From: Cellvibrio fontiphilus
GTDB lineage: Bacteria; Pseudomonadota; Gammaproteobacteria; Pseudomonadales; Cellvibrionaceae
Reading direction: 5' to 3' (one strand)
Length of the DNA: 64,000 nt
Assembly: GCF_035317345.1 (NCBI RefSeq)
Contig: NZ_JAYKTU010000012.1
A program made the position numbers and the translations under genes. Of this stretch, positions 1-8,224 are shown in pieces; the stretch's first letter is position 1, and each line of letters opens with the position of its first letter. The notes under the pieces are model-generated. The model saw nothing but the letters and a program-made list of their open reading frames with translations, was not told the origin of the DNA and did no database searches.

Positions 1-84
1 AAGGGTCACCATTTCCAGTATGTGTTGGCGCGGAGCGGGTTCTTTGAGCATGGCAGTCATCGCAAGAAAGTGTGCTGCCATTAA
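1..84 (+). CDS. possible 3' end of an unidentified gene (partial)
   Basis: Frame 1 is open from the window edge to a TAA at 82-84, giving 27 residues that end in a basic, Cys/His-containing tail (RKKVCCH). Two hairpins follow, the second with a T-tract, as expected at the end of a plus-strand gene. The fragment is too short to identify and could be chance. Confidence 0.35.
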   Translation, partial: KGHHFQYVLARSGFFEHGSHRKKVCCH

Positions 85-127
85 ATGAAACCCCCCAGCT
101 TTTGGCTAGGGGTTTGTCAGCGGTCTG

Positions 128-157
128 AAACCGCACCAAGTGCGGTTTTTTGTTTTT
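128..157 (+). terminator. intrinsic terminator
   Basis: A 9-bp perfect stem (128-136 with 140-148, loop CAA) is followed by TTT-G-TTTTT. The T-tract lies on the plus strand, so it ends transcription coming from the left edge. A second hairpin at 88-115, with seven outer base pairs, precedes it without a T-tract. Confidence 0.7.
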
Positions 158-162
158 GAGAT

Positions 163-1092
163 TCAGTTTTTGTCGCTGTGGTCGCTATTAAAGGTGCGGT
201 TGCGTCCGGATTGCTTGGCCGCATAGAGTGCCTTGTCGGCGCGTTCAAATAACTCCTCTATTTCACTGTTGTCATTCGCTTTGTGTGTTGCGATGCCAAT
301 ACTGACTGTGGTGTGGATGATTGTCGAGTTATGCAGAATATGGGTGTCAGAAATACGCTCACGAATTCTTTCTGCAATGATTTCTGCGCCAAGCGAGTTG
401 GTGTTGTTCAGCAAAACAACAAACTCTTCACCGCCATAACGAAAAATGCCATCAGTACTTCTGCACACTGATTGAATAGTTTTCGCAATTTCGCAGAGGA
501 TTAAATCGCCGCGATGGTGGCCGTAGTCATCATTAATTTTTTTAAAATAATCTACGTCAATCATCAACAGCGATAGTTGCTGATGTTGGCGATTAGCTAA
601 TTGTAGCTCTCGCTTCAAGCTGTTGTTCAGCGCTGCGCGGTTGCCCACCAGCGTCAATGGATCCAGTAGGGCGAGACGCATAGCGCTTTGGTAGCGGATT
701 GCATTGCGCAATGGATAAACCAATGCGCCCAACAATTGTTCTATTTTCATCAGCTCCGCTTCGATGAAACGTTTGCTGCGGCTGAAGATAATCTCGCCTA
801 GATAGCCTTCATCGGTTGTCAAACGATAGTCGCAATGGTGTAGCGATTCTCGTCCGATACGGGAATCATCTTTGCCTGAAGCTGATTTGAAAATCACCCC
901 GGAAATATGAACCAAAGGTTGGATCTGATGGAAGAAAAGTGAAACCACTTCTGTTGGATCCAAGCTCATTTGTAAGGCTTGGCTCAAGCGAACTCGAATG
1001 GAAAGTTCGTGATCTTGTTGTGGGGCTCCAAGTGGGATACTTCCTGTGCCGCTCGCCTTTTGGGCATTGGTCACCATAGTCATGTCCCGCAT
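163..1092 (-). CDS. diguanylate cyclase (GGDEF domain)
   Basis: Makes c-di-GMP from two GTP in the cytoplasm. The C-terminal half is a complete GGDEF domain: DPLT..GNR opening, the metal-binding MIDVDYFKKIND segment, and GGEEF at about residues 225-229 counted from the first in-frame ATG at 1107. An RSTD inhibitory I-site lies exactly five residues before GGEEF, so product feedback is likely. The N-terminal ~140 residues have no membrane segment and look like a degenerate GAF-type sensor. I chose the ATG at 1090-1092 because AGG stands 7 nt before it; the upstream ATG at 1107 has no such site. The gene is monocistronic, with no clear partner. The enzymatic call is firm; the signal is unknown. 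Confidence 0.9.
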   Translation of the reverse strand: MRDMTMVTNAQKASGTGSIPLGAPQQDHELSIRVRLSQALQMSLDPTEVVSLFFHQIQPLVHISGVIFKSASGKDDSRIGRESLHHCDYRLTTDEGYLGEIIFSRSKRFIEAELMKIEQLLGALVYPLRNAIRYQSAMRLALLDPLTLVGNRAALNNSLKRELQLANRQHQQLSLLMIDVDYFKKINDDYGHHRGDLILCEIAKTIQSVCRSTDGIFRYGGEEFVVLLNNTNSLGAEIIAERIRERISDTHILHNSTIIHTTVSIGIATHKANDNSEIEELFERADKALYAAKQSGRNRTFNSDHSDKN

Positions 1093-1353
1093 ATGTGTAC
1101 CTGTCATGTTGGTTGGTTATGCTGCCTCAAAGCGTAATATGCATTTTTGGCGTCTATGACAAGGTTTTAGCGAAAAGCATGCCATCTTGTATGGGTATTA
1201 ATTTATCCTTTTAAATCAGCATGTTAAATAAAATTTTTGGCGCTATTCAGGTGGCTTCGCCAATAAAAAGGCGGGTGTGATCTGGGAGTTGAGGAAAAAT
1301 TTTTCCGCTCGTCAAAAAAATGGCGAACATTAAGGCACACAACAAGCTGCGGC

Positions 1354-2751
1354 TTAGGATTTTACCTGTGGGAGTAAGACGCAAAGATTCAGGCCGCCAC
1401 TTGGGAGATTCTCAGCCCAAATTTTGCCCTTGTGAAGGCTGACACTGCGATGGGCTATAGCGAGCCCGAGTCCATAGCCGCCGCTTTCCCGAGCTCGCGC
1501 CTGATCAGTGCGGAAAAAAGGTTGGAAGATATCTTCCAGAGCATCAGCGGGTACACCGGGGCCTTGATCCATAATTTGAATGCGGTATTGCTCACCATCT
1601 CCGGTTTCGTTTAGTTGAATGCAAATTTCTGAATTAGTCGGTGTATATAGCAACGCGTTGCGCAGCGCATTTTCAAAAACACCCACCAACATATTGCCGT
1701 GGGTAGCAACCAGAGCTTCATCGAGGTTTGATTTAAATGCTATTTGGATATTTTTTTCCTGCGCATCTATCTGGTAGTTTTCGATTAGGGTTTGCAGTAA
1801 TGCCACTAAGTCGATGACATCGTCCAGCACCCAGCCGTCTTGTCCCTGTATTGGCAGTGTCAGAATTTCTGTGATGATTTCATTCAAGTAGTCGGCTGCT
1901 TGTTTAATGCGCGCTAACTCGTGATCAATTATTCCTCCACTTTTTTGTTGCGCTAGAGCTAAGGCAATTTGTAATCGCGCCAAGGGGGTGCGCAACTCAT
2001 GAGAAACATCTTTAATTAGCCGCTTTTGTTCGTGCATGGCTTTTTCGAGTCGCTCCGTCATGTTGTCAAAATCACGGCCGAGAGCTGCGATTTCATCATT
2101 GCGCCCGCGGAACTGATCGCCGATACGCACACTTAAATCACCTCGCGCAATTTGATGTGTGGCTTTTTGCAATGTGTTGATGCTGCGTGTGAAATGACGA
2201 GCAAGGAAGAAACAAGCGGAGCCACTGACTAGAATAGAAACTAGTAGGAGCGGCCAAATATTATCAATAAATAATTCCCAGATAATATCGCGATCCTGCC
2301 CTTCATCGCGGCCCGCAGAAATGGTAATTAACTTGACGCTGTTACCATCATTCAAGGTGATGTAACGTCCGAACAGCTTTCGGTTGCGATCTTGAACTTT
2401 ATCGAAAGGGTGTTTACTTGTCAGGCGCGGTGCGAGATACATCACTCCGGGTGGAAGCGGGCGATCAAGTAAATCGCGGTTGCGCTTGTCAACCACATAA
2501 ACAAAGCGCGTGGACCAAGCAGGCATTGCCCGCAGATCCTCGGTTAGCTGTAACGTATTGCGATTGATCGCATTGCCAACCATTTGAAATAGCAAACGCT
2601 TGGCGGGATCTTCGTCTGACTCGGTGTTACTGTGTTGCAGCTTACCATCGGGTGTTATATCGAACCAATGCACTACCAAATTAGTGCCGATAATAATCGC
2701 CACCGTGATAAGCCAGAAAGTGAGAAATATTTTTAAATAGAGACGAGTCAT
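1354..2751 (-). CDS. cpxA: CpxA-like sensor histidine kinase
   Basis: Inner-membrane sensor kinase of 465 aa. Two membrane segments (about 7-30 and 164-185) flank a ~130-residue periplasmic sensor; then come HAMP (~186-238), the dimerisation/phosphoacceptor helix with H251 in the SHELRTPLARL motif, and an HK ATPase domain with N box (ENALRNALLYT), G1 (DQGPGVP) and G2 (GYGLGLAIA). The start ATG shares one base with the regulator's TAA (TAATG), so the pair is translationally coupled. The motif set and the CpxP-like gene nearby favour CpxA, which senses envelope stress. The periplasmic part is divergent, so the exact stimulus may differ from that of E. coli. Confidence 0.82.
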   Translation of the reverse strand: MTRLYLKIFLTFWLITVAIIIGTNLVVHWFDITPDGKLQHSNTESDEDPAKRLLFQMVGNAINRNTLQLTEDLRAMPAWSTRFVYVVDKRNRDLLDRPLPPGVMYLAPRLTSKHPFDKVQDRNRKLFGRYITLNDGNSVKLITISAGRDEGQDRDIIWELFIDNIWPLLLVSILVSGSACFFLARHFTRSINTLQKATHQIARGDLSVRIGDQFRGRNDEIAALGRDFDNMTERLEKAMHEQKRLIKDVSHELRTPLARLQIALALAQQKSGGIIDHELARIKQAADYLNEIITEILTLPIQGQDGWVLDDVIDLVALLQTLIENYQIDAQEKNIQIAFKSNLDEALVATHGNMLVGVFENALRNALLYTPTNSEICIQLNETGDGEQYRIQIMDQGPGVPADALEDIFQPFFRTDQARARESGGYGLGLAIAHRSVSLHKGKIWAENLPSGGLNLCVLLPQVKS

Positions 2752-3464
2752 TAACTACCGGATTCATCATCATTCATGGTGAGCATATAGCCCGCCCCGC
2801 GGACATTAATAATCAAATCTTTTGAGGAGCCGGCAGCCGTTATTTTTTTACGGATATTGCTCACATGCACGTCAATGCTTCGATCATAGGGAGTTAATTT
2901 TCTGTTCAATGCTTGCTCAGTCATATCGTCTTTGCTAATCACTTGACCTGCACGGCGCACCAGAATTTCCAAAACACTGAATTCAGTACCGGTGAGAGGA
3001 ACTTCTGTTCCATCCCAAGCGGTAGTGCGAGTGCCCAAATGCAGCGAAAGTTTGCCGGACGAGAGACGCTCGACACTGTTTGTGGAGGTTTCTTTCTGAT
3101 TAGCCCGACGCAATATAGCGCGAATTCGTGCAACCAGTTCACGCGGGTCACAAGGCTTCGCCAGATAATCGTCGGCGCCAATTTCAAGACCGATTACCCG
3201 ATCAACTGTATCGCCTTTGGCGGTGAGCATAATGACTGGGGTTTGGTTGTGCTGGCGCAGGTTTTTCAACACATCAAAACCATTGCGAACGGGTAGCATG
3301 ACATCCAACACTATGGCGGAGTAGGGGTTTTTTAATGCAAGTTCCAGCGCAGTTTGTCCATCATAAGCTGTATCCACCGTAAAACCTTCCGTTTGCAGAT
3401 ACTCACTCAGTAATTGGCTGAGTTCTTTATCGTCATCGATGAGCAGGACCTTGAGCATAGTCAT
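2751..3464 (-). CDS. cpxR: CpxR-like response regulator (OmpR family)
   Basis: Transcription factor of 237 aa phosphorylated by the kinase encoded immediately downstream. The receiver has the acidic cluster D10-D12, phospho-acceptor D54 (IVLDVMLP), T81 and K103 (LAKP). The C-terminal winged helix ends in the canonical VRGAGYML. AAGGG lies 6 nt before the ATG at 3464, which supports this start. It overlaps the kinase gene by one base. It is divergent from the CpxP/Spy-like gene at 3646, and the intergenic region carries a 10-bp-period direct repeat typical of OmpR-family operators. Confidence 0.85.
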   Translation of the reverse strand: MTMLKVLLIDDDKELSQLLSEYLQTEGFTVDTAYDGQTALELALKNPYSAIVLDVMLPVRNGFDVLKNLRQHNQTPVIMLTAKGDTVDRVIGLEIGADDYLAKPCDPRELVARIRAILRRANQKETSTNSVERLSSGKLSLHLGTRTTAWDGTEVPLTGTEFSVLEILVRRAGQVISKDDMTEQALNRKLTPYDRSIDVHVSNIRKKITAAGSSKDLIINVRGAGYMLTMNDDESGS

Positions 3465-3548
3465 TACATACCCTTGTTATATAAGGTGTTATTCAAGGCG
3501 CTGAGTGTGCACCAGGCCTTGGTGAGAGTCATGATTCTTTGGGAATTG

Positions 3549-3563
3549 TTAACCAATCTTAAC
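3549..3563. promoter_or_regulatory. candidate CpxR operator (TTAAC-N5-TTAAC)
   Basis: Two identical TTAAC half-sites are spaced by 5 bp, a 10-bp period or one helical turn. They sit almost exactly midway between the divergent starts of cpxR (85 bp) and the CpxP/Spy-like gene (83 bp). OmpR-family regulators bind such tandem direct repeats; E. coli CpxR uses GTAAA-N5-GTAAA. The site is seen in the sequence; its assignment to CpxR is inference. Confidence 0.55.
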
Positions 3564-3645
3564 ATGATAGCGCCCATAATGAATTCACTGGCGCTGTTCA
3601 AATAATGAGGCGCTTGGGTCGATAAACTTACCTGAGGAGTTCAAC

Positions 3646-4170
3646 ATGAACACGATTAAATTTATGGCTGCAGGCGCTTTATTGATAGGTGCCGCAACAC
3701 TGGCAGCTCCCGGTATTACGGCTGAAACCGGGAAAACCTGCGATGGTGTGGGAGCCGCTCACCATATGTCTAAAGGTAGTCACCACGGTGGCAAATATAC
3801 AGGCCATTTGGGACGCTTGGAGCGGAAATTGGATCTGAGTGAAACCCAGAAAGCAACCCTCCAGTCCCAGCGTGAGGCCAATAGATCTGCTCGCGAGGCA
3901 TTACATGAGCAGTTGGGTAAAGCTCGCACGGCGCTGGATAAGGCTGTAGAGATAGGTGCGAATGAGGCAGAACTGACTGCGTTGGCAGATGCTTTGGGGC
4001 GCTTGCAGGCGCAGCAAGCGCTTGCGGGAGCCAAAAATCATCAGGCTTTTTTAGCTGTTTTGACTGAAGAACAAAAACAAACCTTGGCGGAACTCAAATC
4101 CAAACGTATGAAGCGCGAGGGGGCTCGCAAGAGTGAGGGTAGCTTGAGTTCTGGCAGTAAAAGCAGTTAA
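3646..4170 (+). CDS. CpxP/Spy-family periplasmic protein
   Basis: A 174-aa exported protein with a Sec signal peptide (cleavage probably near ITA-ET, residue 26). It carries the two family hallmarks of the LTxxQ motif: LSETQ at 64-68 and LTEEQ at 139-143, separated by helical, charged sequence. CpxP inhibits the CpxA sensor and Spy is an ATP-independent chaperone; both respond to envelope stress. A His-rich stretch at 39-55 (AHHMSKGSHHGG) suggests metal binding, as in Zn- or Cu-responsive CnrX/ZraP relatives. GAGG precedes the ATG. Divergence from cpxRA and the operator-like repeat between them suggest it is a target and feedback regulator of that system. Confidence 0.8.
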   Translation: MNTIKFMAAGALLIGAATLAAPGITAETGKTCDGVGAAHHMSKGSHHGGKYTGHLGRLERKLDLSETQKATLQSQREANRSAREALHEQLGKARTALDKAVEIGANEAELTALADALGRLQAQQALAGAKNHQAFLAVLTEEQKQTLAELKSKRMKREGARKSEGSLSSGSKSS

Positions 4171-4205
4171 TGCCTTCTTTAAAAGCTGTAAATACCTATT
4201 TTATG

Positions 4206-4232
4206 ACCCCGGCATGCCGGGGTTATTTATTT
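4206..4232 (+). terminator. palindromic terminator after the CpxP-like gene
   Basis: A perfect 18-bp palindrome (ACCCCGGCATGCCGGGGT, 4206-4223) is followed by TATTTATTT. It ends the CpxP-like transcript. An in-frame ATG for the next gene falls inside this hairpin, which argues against that ATG as a start. Confidence 0.65.
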
Positions 4233-4357
4233 CTGTTCCAGACAACACGCTTGCTTGCTCCGCTCAATATTGGGAAAATCCGCGTCGTTTTGCTGCTTCT
4301 GCGGTCAACCAGGTGTTGGTGTTAGCAGCTTCATTTTCCCAAGAATCCGAGGTTAAC

Positions 4358-4900
4358 GTGGCCCAAATTGGTCTGTTTTTTGGTAGTGACGAAGGTAATA
4401 CCGAGCGTGTTGCCTACCGTATTCAAAAGCGTTTTGGCGAAGATGTTGTGGATGTTCGCGACATCGCCGATGTTACCCAGCTCGACTTTGCACAATACGA
4501 CAAGGTGATTCTGGGAATTCCCACGTGGGATTTTGGGCAGATACAATCAGACTGGGAAGAGTTTTGGGACGATATTGCAGCAGTCGACTTCTCTGGAAAA
4601 CAAGTAGCTTTATTTGGTTTGGGTGATCAATTTGGTTATGGTGATTATTTCCTTGATGCCATGGGCATGCTGCATGATGTGATTATTCAAAGTGGCCCTG
4701 AAATCGTCGGCCACTGGCCAACAGAAGGCTACGAGTTTGAAGCCTCCAAGGCCGAGATTCCCGGCGCTGGTATGTTTGTTGGTTTGGCATTGGATGAAGA
4801 CCAGCAAGAAAACCTGACTGCTGATCGGTTAAATCGCTGGTGTGCACAAGTTCATGTAGAGTTTGGTATGGATACACCACTGGAAATGCTACAAGACTAA
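4358..4900 (+). CDS. fldB: FldB-type flavodoxin
   Basis: FMN-binding electron carrier of 180 aa, the normal length for long-chain flavodoxins. The N-terminal phosphate loop is GLFFGSDEGNTE, in which the hydroxyl positions differ somewhat from the usual T-x-T-G-x-T. GIPTWDFGQIQSDWEEFWDD, ALFGLGDQFGYGDYF and WPTEGYEFEASKA match the FldB subgroup closely. The frame is open upstream, but GAGG lies just before the GTG at 4358 and the conserved AQIGLFFGS begins there, so GTG is the start; longer versions would begin inside the preceding terminator. It is flanked by terminators, so it is monocistronic. It probably serves redox enzymes under iron or oxidative stress. Confidence 0.88.
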   Translation: MAQIGLFFGSDEGNTERVAYRIQKRFGEDVVDVRDIADVTQLDFAQYDKVILGIPTWDFGQIQSDWEEFWDDIAAVDFSGKQVALFGLGDQFGYGDYFLDAMGMLHDVIIQSGPEIVGHWPTEGYEFEASKAEIPGAGMFVGLALDEDQQENLTADRLNRWCAQVHVEFGMDTPLEMLQD

Positions 4901-4949
4901 ACATCAAGCCCTGTTGTTGATCTTTTGCCCTGATCTGCACTTTATGTTT

Positions 4950-4986
4950 CGCCGTTAAACCCCCGGGTTTAACGGCGATTTATTTT
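4950..4986 (+). terminator. terminator after fldB
   Basis: A 13-bp GC-rich stem (4950-4962 with 4965-4977) is followed by ATTTATTTT. Confidence 0.75.
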
Positions 4987-5022
4987 GCTCCTGATTTATC
5001 ACCTCCAAGAGTTGTTTCTGCG

Positions 5023-5778
5023 ATGTTAACTTCCGCTCAAGTGCTTGCTTTTCAACGCGATGGCTATGCTGTGGTGTCTGGTTTTTCAGCGCCGGCTTTC
5101 TGCGAGAAACTTATCAACTTTGCAAAAGACGAGTTGGCTCGCGAGGCTATGCCCATAGAGTTTGAAGCTGACACTCGCTATCCCGGCGCGCCTGAGTCCC
5201 GTAGTGCGGAGGGCGGTGCTACGGCGCGGCGTTTACTGATGGCAACAGCGCGCAGCGCCGAACTATTATCCTGGGCTACCAGTGAGCCGCTGAAAGCCAT
5301 ATTGTCCCAGTTACTTGGGCCGGGAGTAGTTTTATCGCAAGCGCATCACAACTGCATCATGACCAAACAACCGGCTTTTTCCAGCGTGACTGGTTGGCAC
5401 CGCGATAGCCGTTACTGGAATTTCGCCAAACCGGAACTGGTTTCGGCATGGTTGGCGCTGGGTAATGAGCAACCGGAAAACGGCTGCCTTTGGGTAATTC
5501 CGGGTTCTCATCGTTTGGTGATTGAAAGCCGGCAATTGGATGAGCATCAGTTTTTGCGTACTGATTTGGATGCCAATAAACAATTATTAGCAGCAGCCTT
5601 GCCTGTGCCTTTGGCTCAAGGTGATTTACTGCTGTTTCATAGCAACTTGTTTCACGCCGCTGGTCGCAATACAACGCATAACACCAAATTCTCTATGGTT
5701 TTTACCTACCGCTCGGCAGATAACCTGCCATCGCCGGGGAGCCGTTCAGCCTCCAAACCGGAAATCCCCCTTGGTTGA
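5023..5778 (+). CDS. phytanoyl-CoA dioxygenase (PhyH) family protein
   Basis: A 251-aa cytoplasmic Fe(II)/2-oxoglutarate-dependent oxygenase of the PhyH family. The iron-binding HxD is visible at H126-D128 in GWHRDSRYW. The distal His is H211 in LFHAAGRN, with R215 as the likely 2-oxoglutarate ligand. The PENGCLWVIPGSHR segment (151-164) is highly typical. The substrate cannot be told from sequence: family members hydroxylate lipids, ectoine, secondary metabolites or small acids. No Shine-Dalgarno is obvious at the ATG. It stands alone after a terminator. Confidence 0.78.
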   Translation: MLTSAQVLAFQRDGYAVVSGFSAPAFCEKLINFAKDELAREAMPIEFEADTRYPGAPESRSAEGGATARRLLMATARSAELLSWATSEPLKAILSQLLGPGVVLSQAHHNCIMTKQPAFSSVTGWHRDSRYWNFAKPELVSAWLALGNEQPENGCLWVIPGSHRLVIESRQLDEHQFLRTDLDANKQLLAAALPVPLAQGDLLLFHSNLFHAAGRNTTHNTKFSMVFTYRSADNLPSPGSRSASKPEIPLG

Positions 5779-6018
5779 TTTCGGTTTTTAACCTTATCTG
5801 TTTCTTTGCAGAGATTAATCGTTAGTTCTACCCATTCCGTTTTATTTCGCTAACTTGTCGCTTTAGGCTTCTCTGCTATGATCTTCACGGCTGTGACATA
5901 AATCATGCTTATTTTGTTGTGCGAGCGTTTCTAAAGCTTTGCCTATAGTTGTGAATTAGTTAAGCGCCGCTTGGGTTTGGCAGCACTCTTTGAAATTTAT
6001 ATGTTAAGGAATCTTCTA

Positions 6019-7170
6019 ATGAAAAAAACGCTCTTGGGCATTGCGTTGATCAGTTGTGCACTACCTGCAATAGCTAGTGACTTCCACGGCAGTTTCACAG
6101 GTATGTCGGGTGCAGCTTATGCTACGGGCAACTATTCGGAGGGGGTATTGCTTAATCCCAGTCTTGGGGCTTCTTACAATCCGGAAAAAGATGATTTTGC
6201 GCTGTTATTCAGCCTGGGAGCTTTGGGTTCGGATAAAGATGATTTGATTGATCAGGCTGACGAGTTGGTTGATGTTATTGATCGTTTGGAATTTGCTGGT
6301 GAACTTGACGAAGCGCAAGCAGAAGACCTCAAGCGCCGTTTGGAAAATATTGATGGTGGTTCTGCGAGAGTGGCTGCCGGTGCAAATCTGGTTGTAGCTA
6401 TACCGAACGAATTGGTTTCTTTGGCATTTGTGGTAAACGCACGCGGCTTTGTATCCTTGATGCCTGATGTTTCAGATGCTGACTTCGCTATGATTGATCG
6501 CTACCTTGCGCAAAACCTTGATCCGGCTGATCTTGATGCTGAGCTTGAGTCCACTATTAATGGTCACGGCGCAGTGGTGACAGATATAGGTGTTGCATTT
6601 TCCAAAGCCTTTAATCTGGCAAATGGCGATCATTTATTATTGGGCGTGACGCCAAAAAAAGTTGAAGTCGAAAGTATCATTTATAGCTCTAGCGTTGCTG
6701 ATTTTGATGAGGATGATTTTGATGAAGATGAGTACACCCTGGAAGATAGTTCAATGAACTATGACATGGGTATGACCTACATTAGCGGCAATATGCGTTA
6801 CGGTTTGGTGGTGAACAATCTGCAAAATCAAACCTACAACACTATCGAGCCAGATGAAAAAATTTCTATCAAACGTCAAATGAAGGGTGCTGTGGGTTAT
6901 GTGTATGGCAATTTCAAAGCAGAAGCCGCACTTGATTTAAATGCAGTGCCCGCCATTGGTTTGAGTGGTGATGTGCAACTTGTGCGCGTTGGTCTTGAAT
7001 ACAGTGCCTGGGAGTGGGTGCGCCTGCGTGCCGGTATTGAGCAGGACTCCAAAAATACTCTGGAGGATACTTATTCTCTTGGCGTAGGTGTAGGTGCGCT
7101 TAATCTTGCGTATATAGCCGGGTCCGATGAAACCCACGGCGCCGCTTTGAGCTTGGGGCTGCGTTTTTAA
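6019..7170 (+). CDS. TraF-family (PF13729-like) outer-membrane-type protein
   Basis: An exported protein of 383 aa. The chosen ATG (6019) begins a signal peptide MKKTLLGIALISCALPAIA, and AAGGA stands 8 nt upstream; earlier in-frame starts are not needed. The mature part opens with a FHGSFTGMSGAAYATGNYSEGVLLNPSLGASY segment and closes with GAALSLGLRF, a terminal-Phe signature of outer-membrane beta proteins. An acidic cluster near 229-244 (DFDEDDFDEDEY) could be a cation-binding loop. Databases label this family 'conjugal transfer TraF', but no transfer gene is present here and the function is unknown. A terminator follows directly. Confidence 0.6.
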   Translation: MKKTLLGIALISCALPAIASDFHGSFTGMSGAAYATGNYSEGVLLNPSLGASYNPEKDDFALLFSLGALGSDKDDLIDQADELVDVIDRLEFAGELDEAQAEDLKRRLENIDGGSARVAAGANLVVAIPNELVSLAFVVNARGFVSLMPDVSDADFAMIDRYLAQNLDPADLDAELESTINGHGAVVTDIGVAFSKAFNLANGDHLLLGVTPKKVEVESIIYSSSVADFDEDDFDEDEYTLEDSSMNYDMGMTYISGNMRYGLVVNNLQNQTYNTIEPDEKISIKRQMKGAVGYVYGNFKAEAALDLNAVPAIGLSGDVQLVRVGLEYSAWEWVRLRAGIEQDSKNTLEDTYSLGVGVGALNLAYIAGSDETHGAALSLGLRF

Positions 7171-7200
7171 CACAACCGTTTGATGCCAATACTTGAATGA

Positions 7201-7240
7201 AAATCCCGGCAAGTTAGCTTGCCGGGATTTTTTTAATTTT
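7201..7240 (+). terminator. terminator between convergent genes
   Basis: A 13-bp perfect stem (7201-7213 with 7218-7230, loop TTAG) is followed by TTTTAATTTT on the plus strand. It ends the TraF-like gene and may also act weakly on cmoB from the other side. Confidence 0.85.
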
Positions 7241-8210
7241 CAGCAACAAACACGGCGCGAATAGGGGCCGGATGTCCTTCAACGGTGAGCTGTGGATTTT
7301 CCGGATGCAGAAATTCCGGTAGCGAATGAAAGCGCATCCATTCGGTTGCGCGTTGCTCGGCAGTTGTAGTGGGGCACACATCTACGACGCGTGGGTTCTG
7401 AAACCCCATTTTGCGCAACCAGGAAATCATGGTGTCGCAACTGGGTAAAAACCACACATTATTCATCATGCCATAGCGGCCCTCGGGCACTAATACATCG
7501 CCTAAACCACCATCAATAACCAGTGTTTCCAGTACCAATTGCCCGCCGGTGCGCAGGGTATTTTTAAGCTCCAATAGATGATCCATCGGTGAGCGGCGGT
7601 GATAAAAAACACCCATTGAAAATACTGTATCAAATGCCTGCAGTTTCTCTGGCAAATCCTCTATGCCCAGTGGTAATACATCAACAGGGTGATGTTCACC
7701 GGCAAAATGTTTGATCATGTGAAACTGCACGATAAAACGCGGTGACGGGTCTATGCCAATTACGCGTTTGGCGCCGGCACCAAGCATGCGCCAGCAGTGA
7801 TAGCCATTGCCACAACCTACATCCAAAATCAGTCGATCATTGAGTGGTGCCAGGTGAGGCAATACGCGATCCCATTTCCAATCGGATCGCCATTCAGTAT
7901 CTATATGAATGTCGTGAACAAAGTAGGGGCCTTTGCGCCAGGGGATTAATTCTTGTAATGCAGACCGGATGTTTGCGCGAGTATTTTCATCGCACTCCTG
8001 TGCGATACCAATTCGTACAGCGTCGCCCAGTTCAATATGTTTTGTTGACACAGTCGGTAATTTCGCGAGCGATGCTTTCCAACCGGCTAAATCGCCGAAA
8101 CGTTTTTCGCTGAGTCCATTTGCAATTTGTTCAGGTAATTTTTTTGCCCAGTCCGCAAGGGGTGTATCTGTAAGTGCGGCGAGTAGATGGTCGTAATTAA
8201 TATGGGTCAC
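7233..8210 (-). CDS. cmoB: tRNA U34 carboxymethyltransferase CmoB
   Basis: Transfers the carboxymethyl group of carboxy-SAM to 5-hydroxyuridine at tRNA position 34, giving cmo5U, which widens wobble decoding. The 325-aa length matches the family. WRKGPYFVHDIHIDTEWRSDWKWDR precedes the Rossmann motif ILDVGCGNGYH, followed by GVFYHRRSP and the MNNVWFLPS segment, all characteristic of CmoB. The start is GTG at 8208-8210 with AAGG 7 nt upstream. It lies 14 nt after cmoA on the same strand, so the two are an operon. Confidence 0.95.
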   Translation of the reverse strand: MTHINYDHLLAALTDTPLADWAKKLPEQIANGLSEKRFGDLAGWKASLAKLPTVSTKHIELGDAVRIGIAQECDENTRANIRSALQELIPWRKGPYFVHDIHIDTEWRSDWKWDRVLPHLAPLNDRLILDVGCGNGYHCWRMLGAGAKRVIGIDPSPRFIVQFHMIKHFAGEHHPVDVLPLGIEDLPEKLQAFDTVFSMGVFYHRRSPMDHLLELKNTLRTGGQLVLETLVIDGGLGDVLVPEGRYGMMNNVWFLPSCDTMISWLRKMGFQNPRVVDVCPTTTAEQRATEWMRFHSLPEFLHPENPQLTVEGHPAPIRAVFVAEN

Positions 8211-8224
8211 AACAAAACCTTGGA

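Noticed and set aside
4214..4357. N-terminal extension of the flavodoxin
   Set aside because: The ATG lies inside the preceding terminator palindrome, and the resulting 48 residues are not flavodoxin-like; GTG at 4358 has a ribosome site and gives normal length.
5892..5907. CRP-like site TGTGA-N6-TCATG upstream of the TraF-like gene
   Set aside because: Only the left half matches TGTGA-N6-TCACA; too weak to call.
6019..7170. Evidence for a conjugative element from the TraF-family protein
   Set aside because: No relaxase, pilus or type IV secretion genes are present; the family name is historical.
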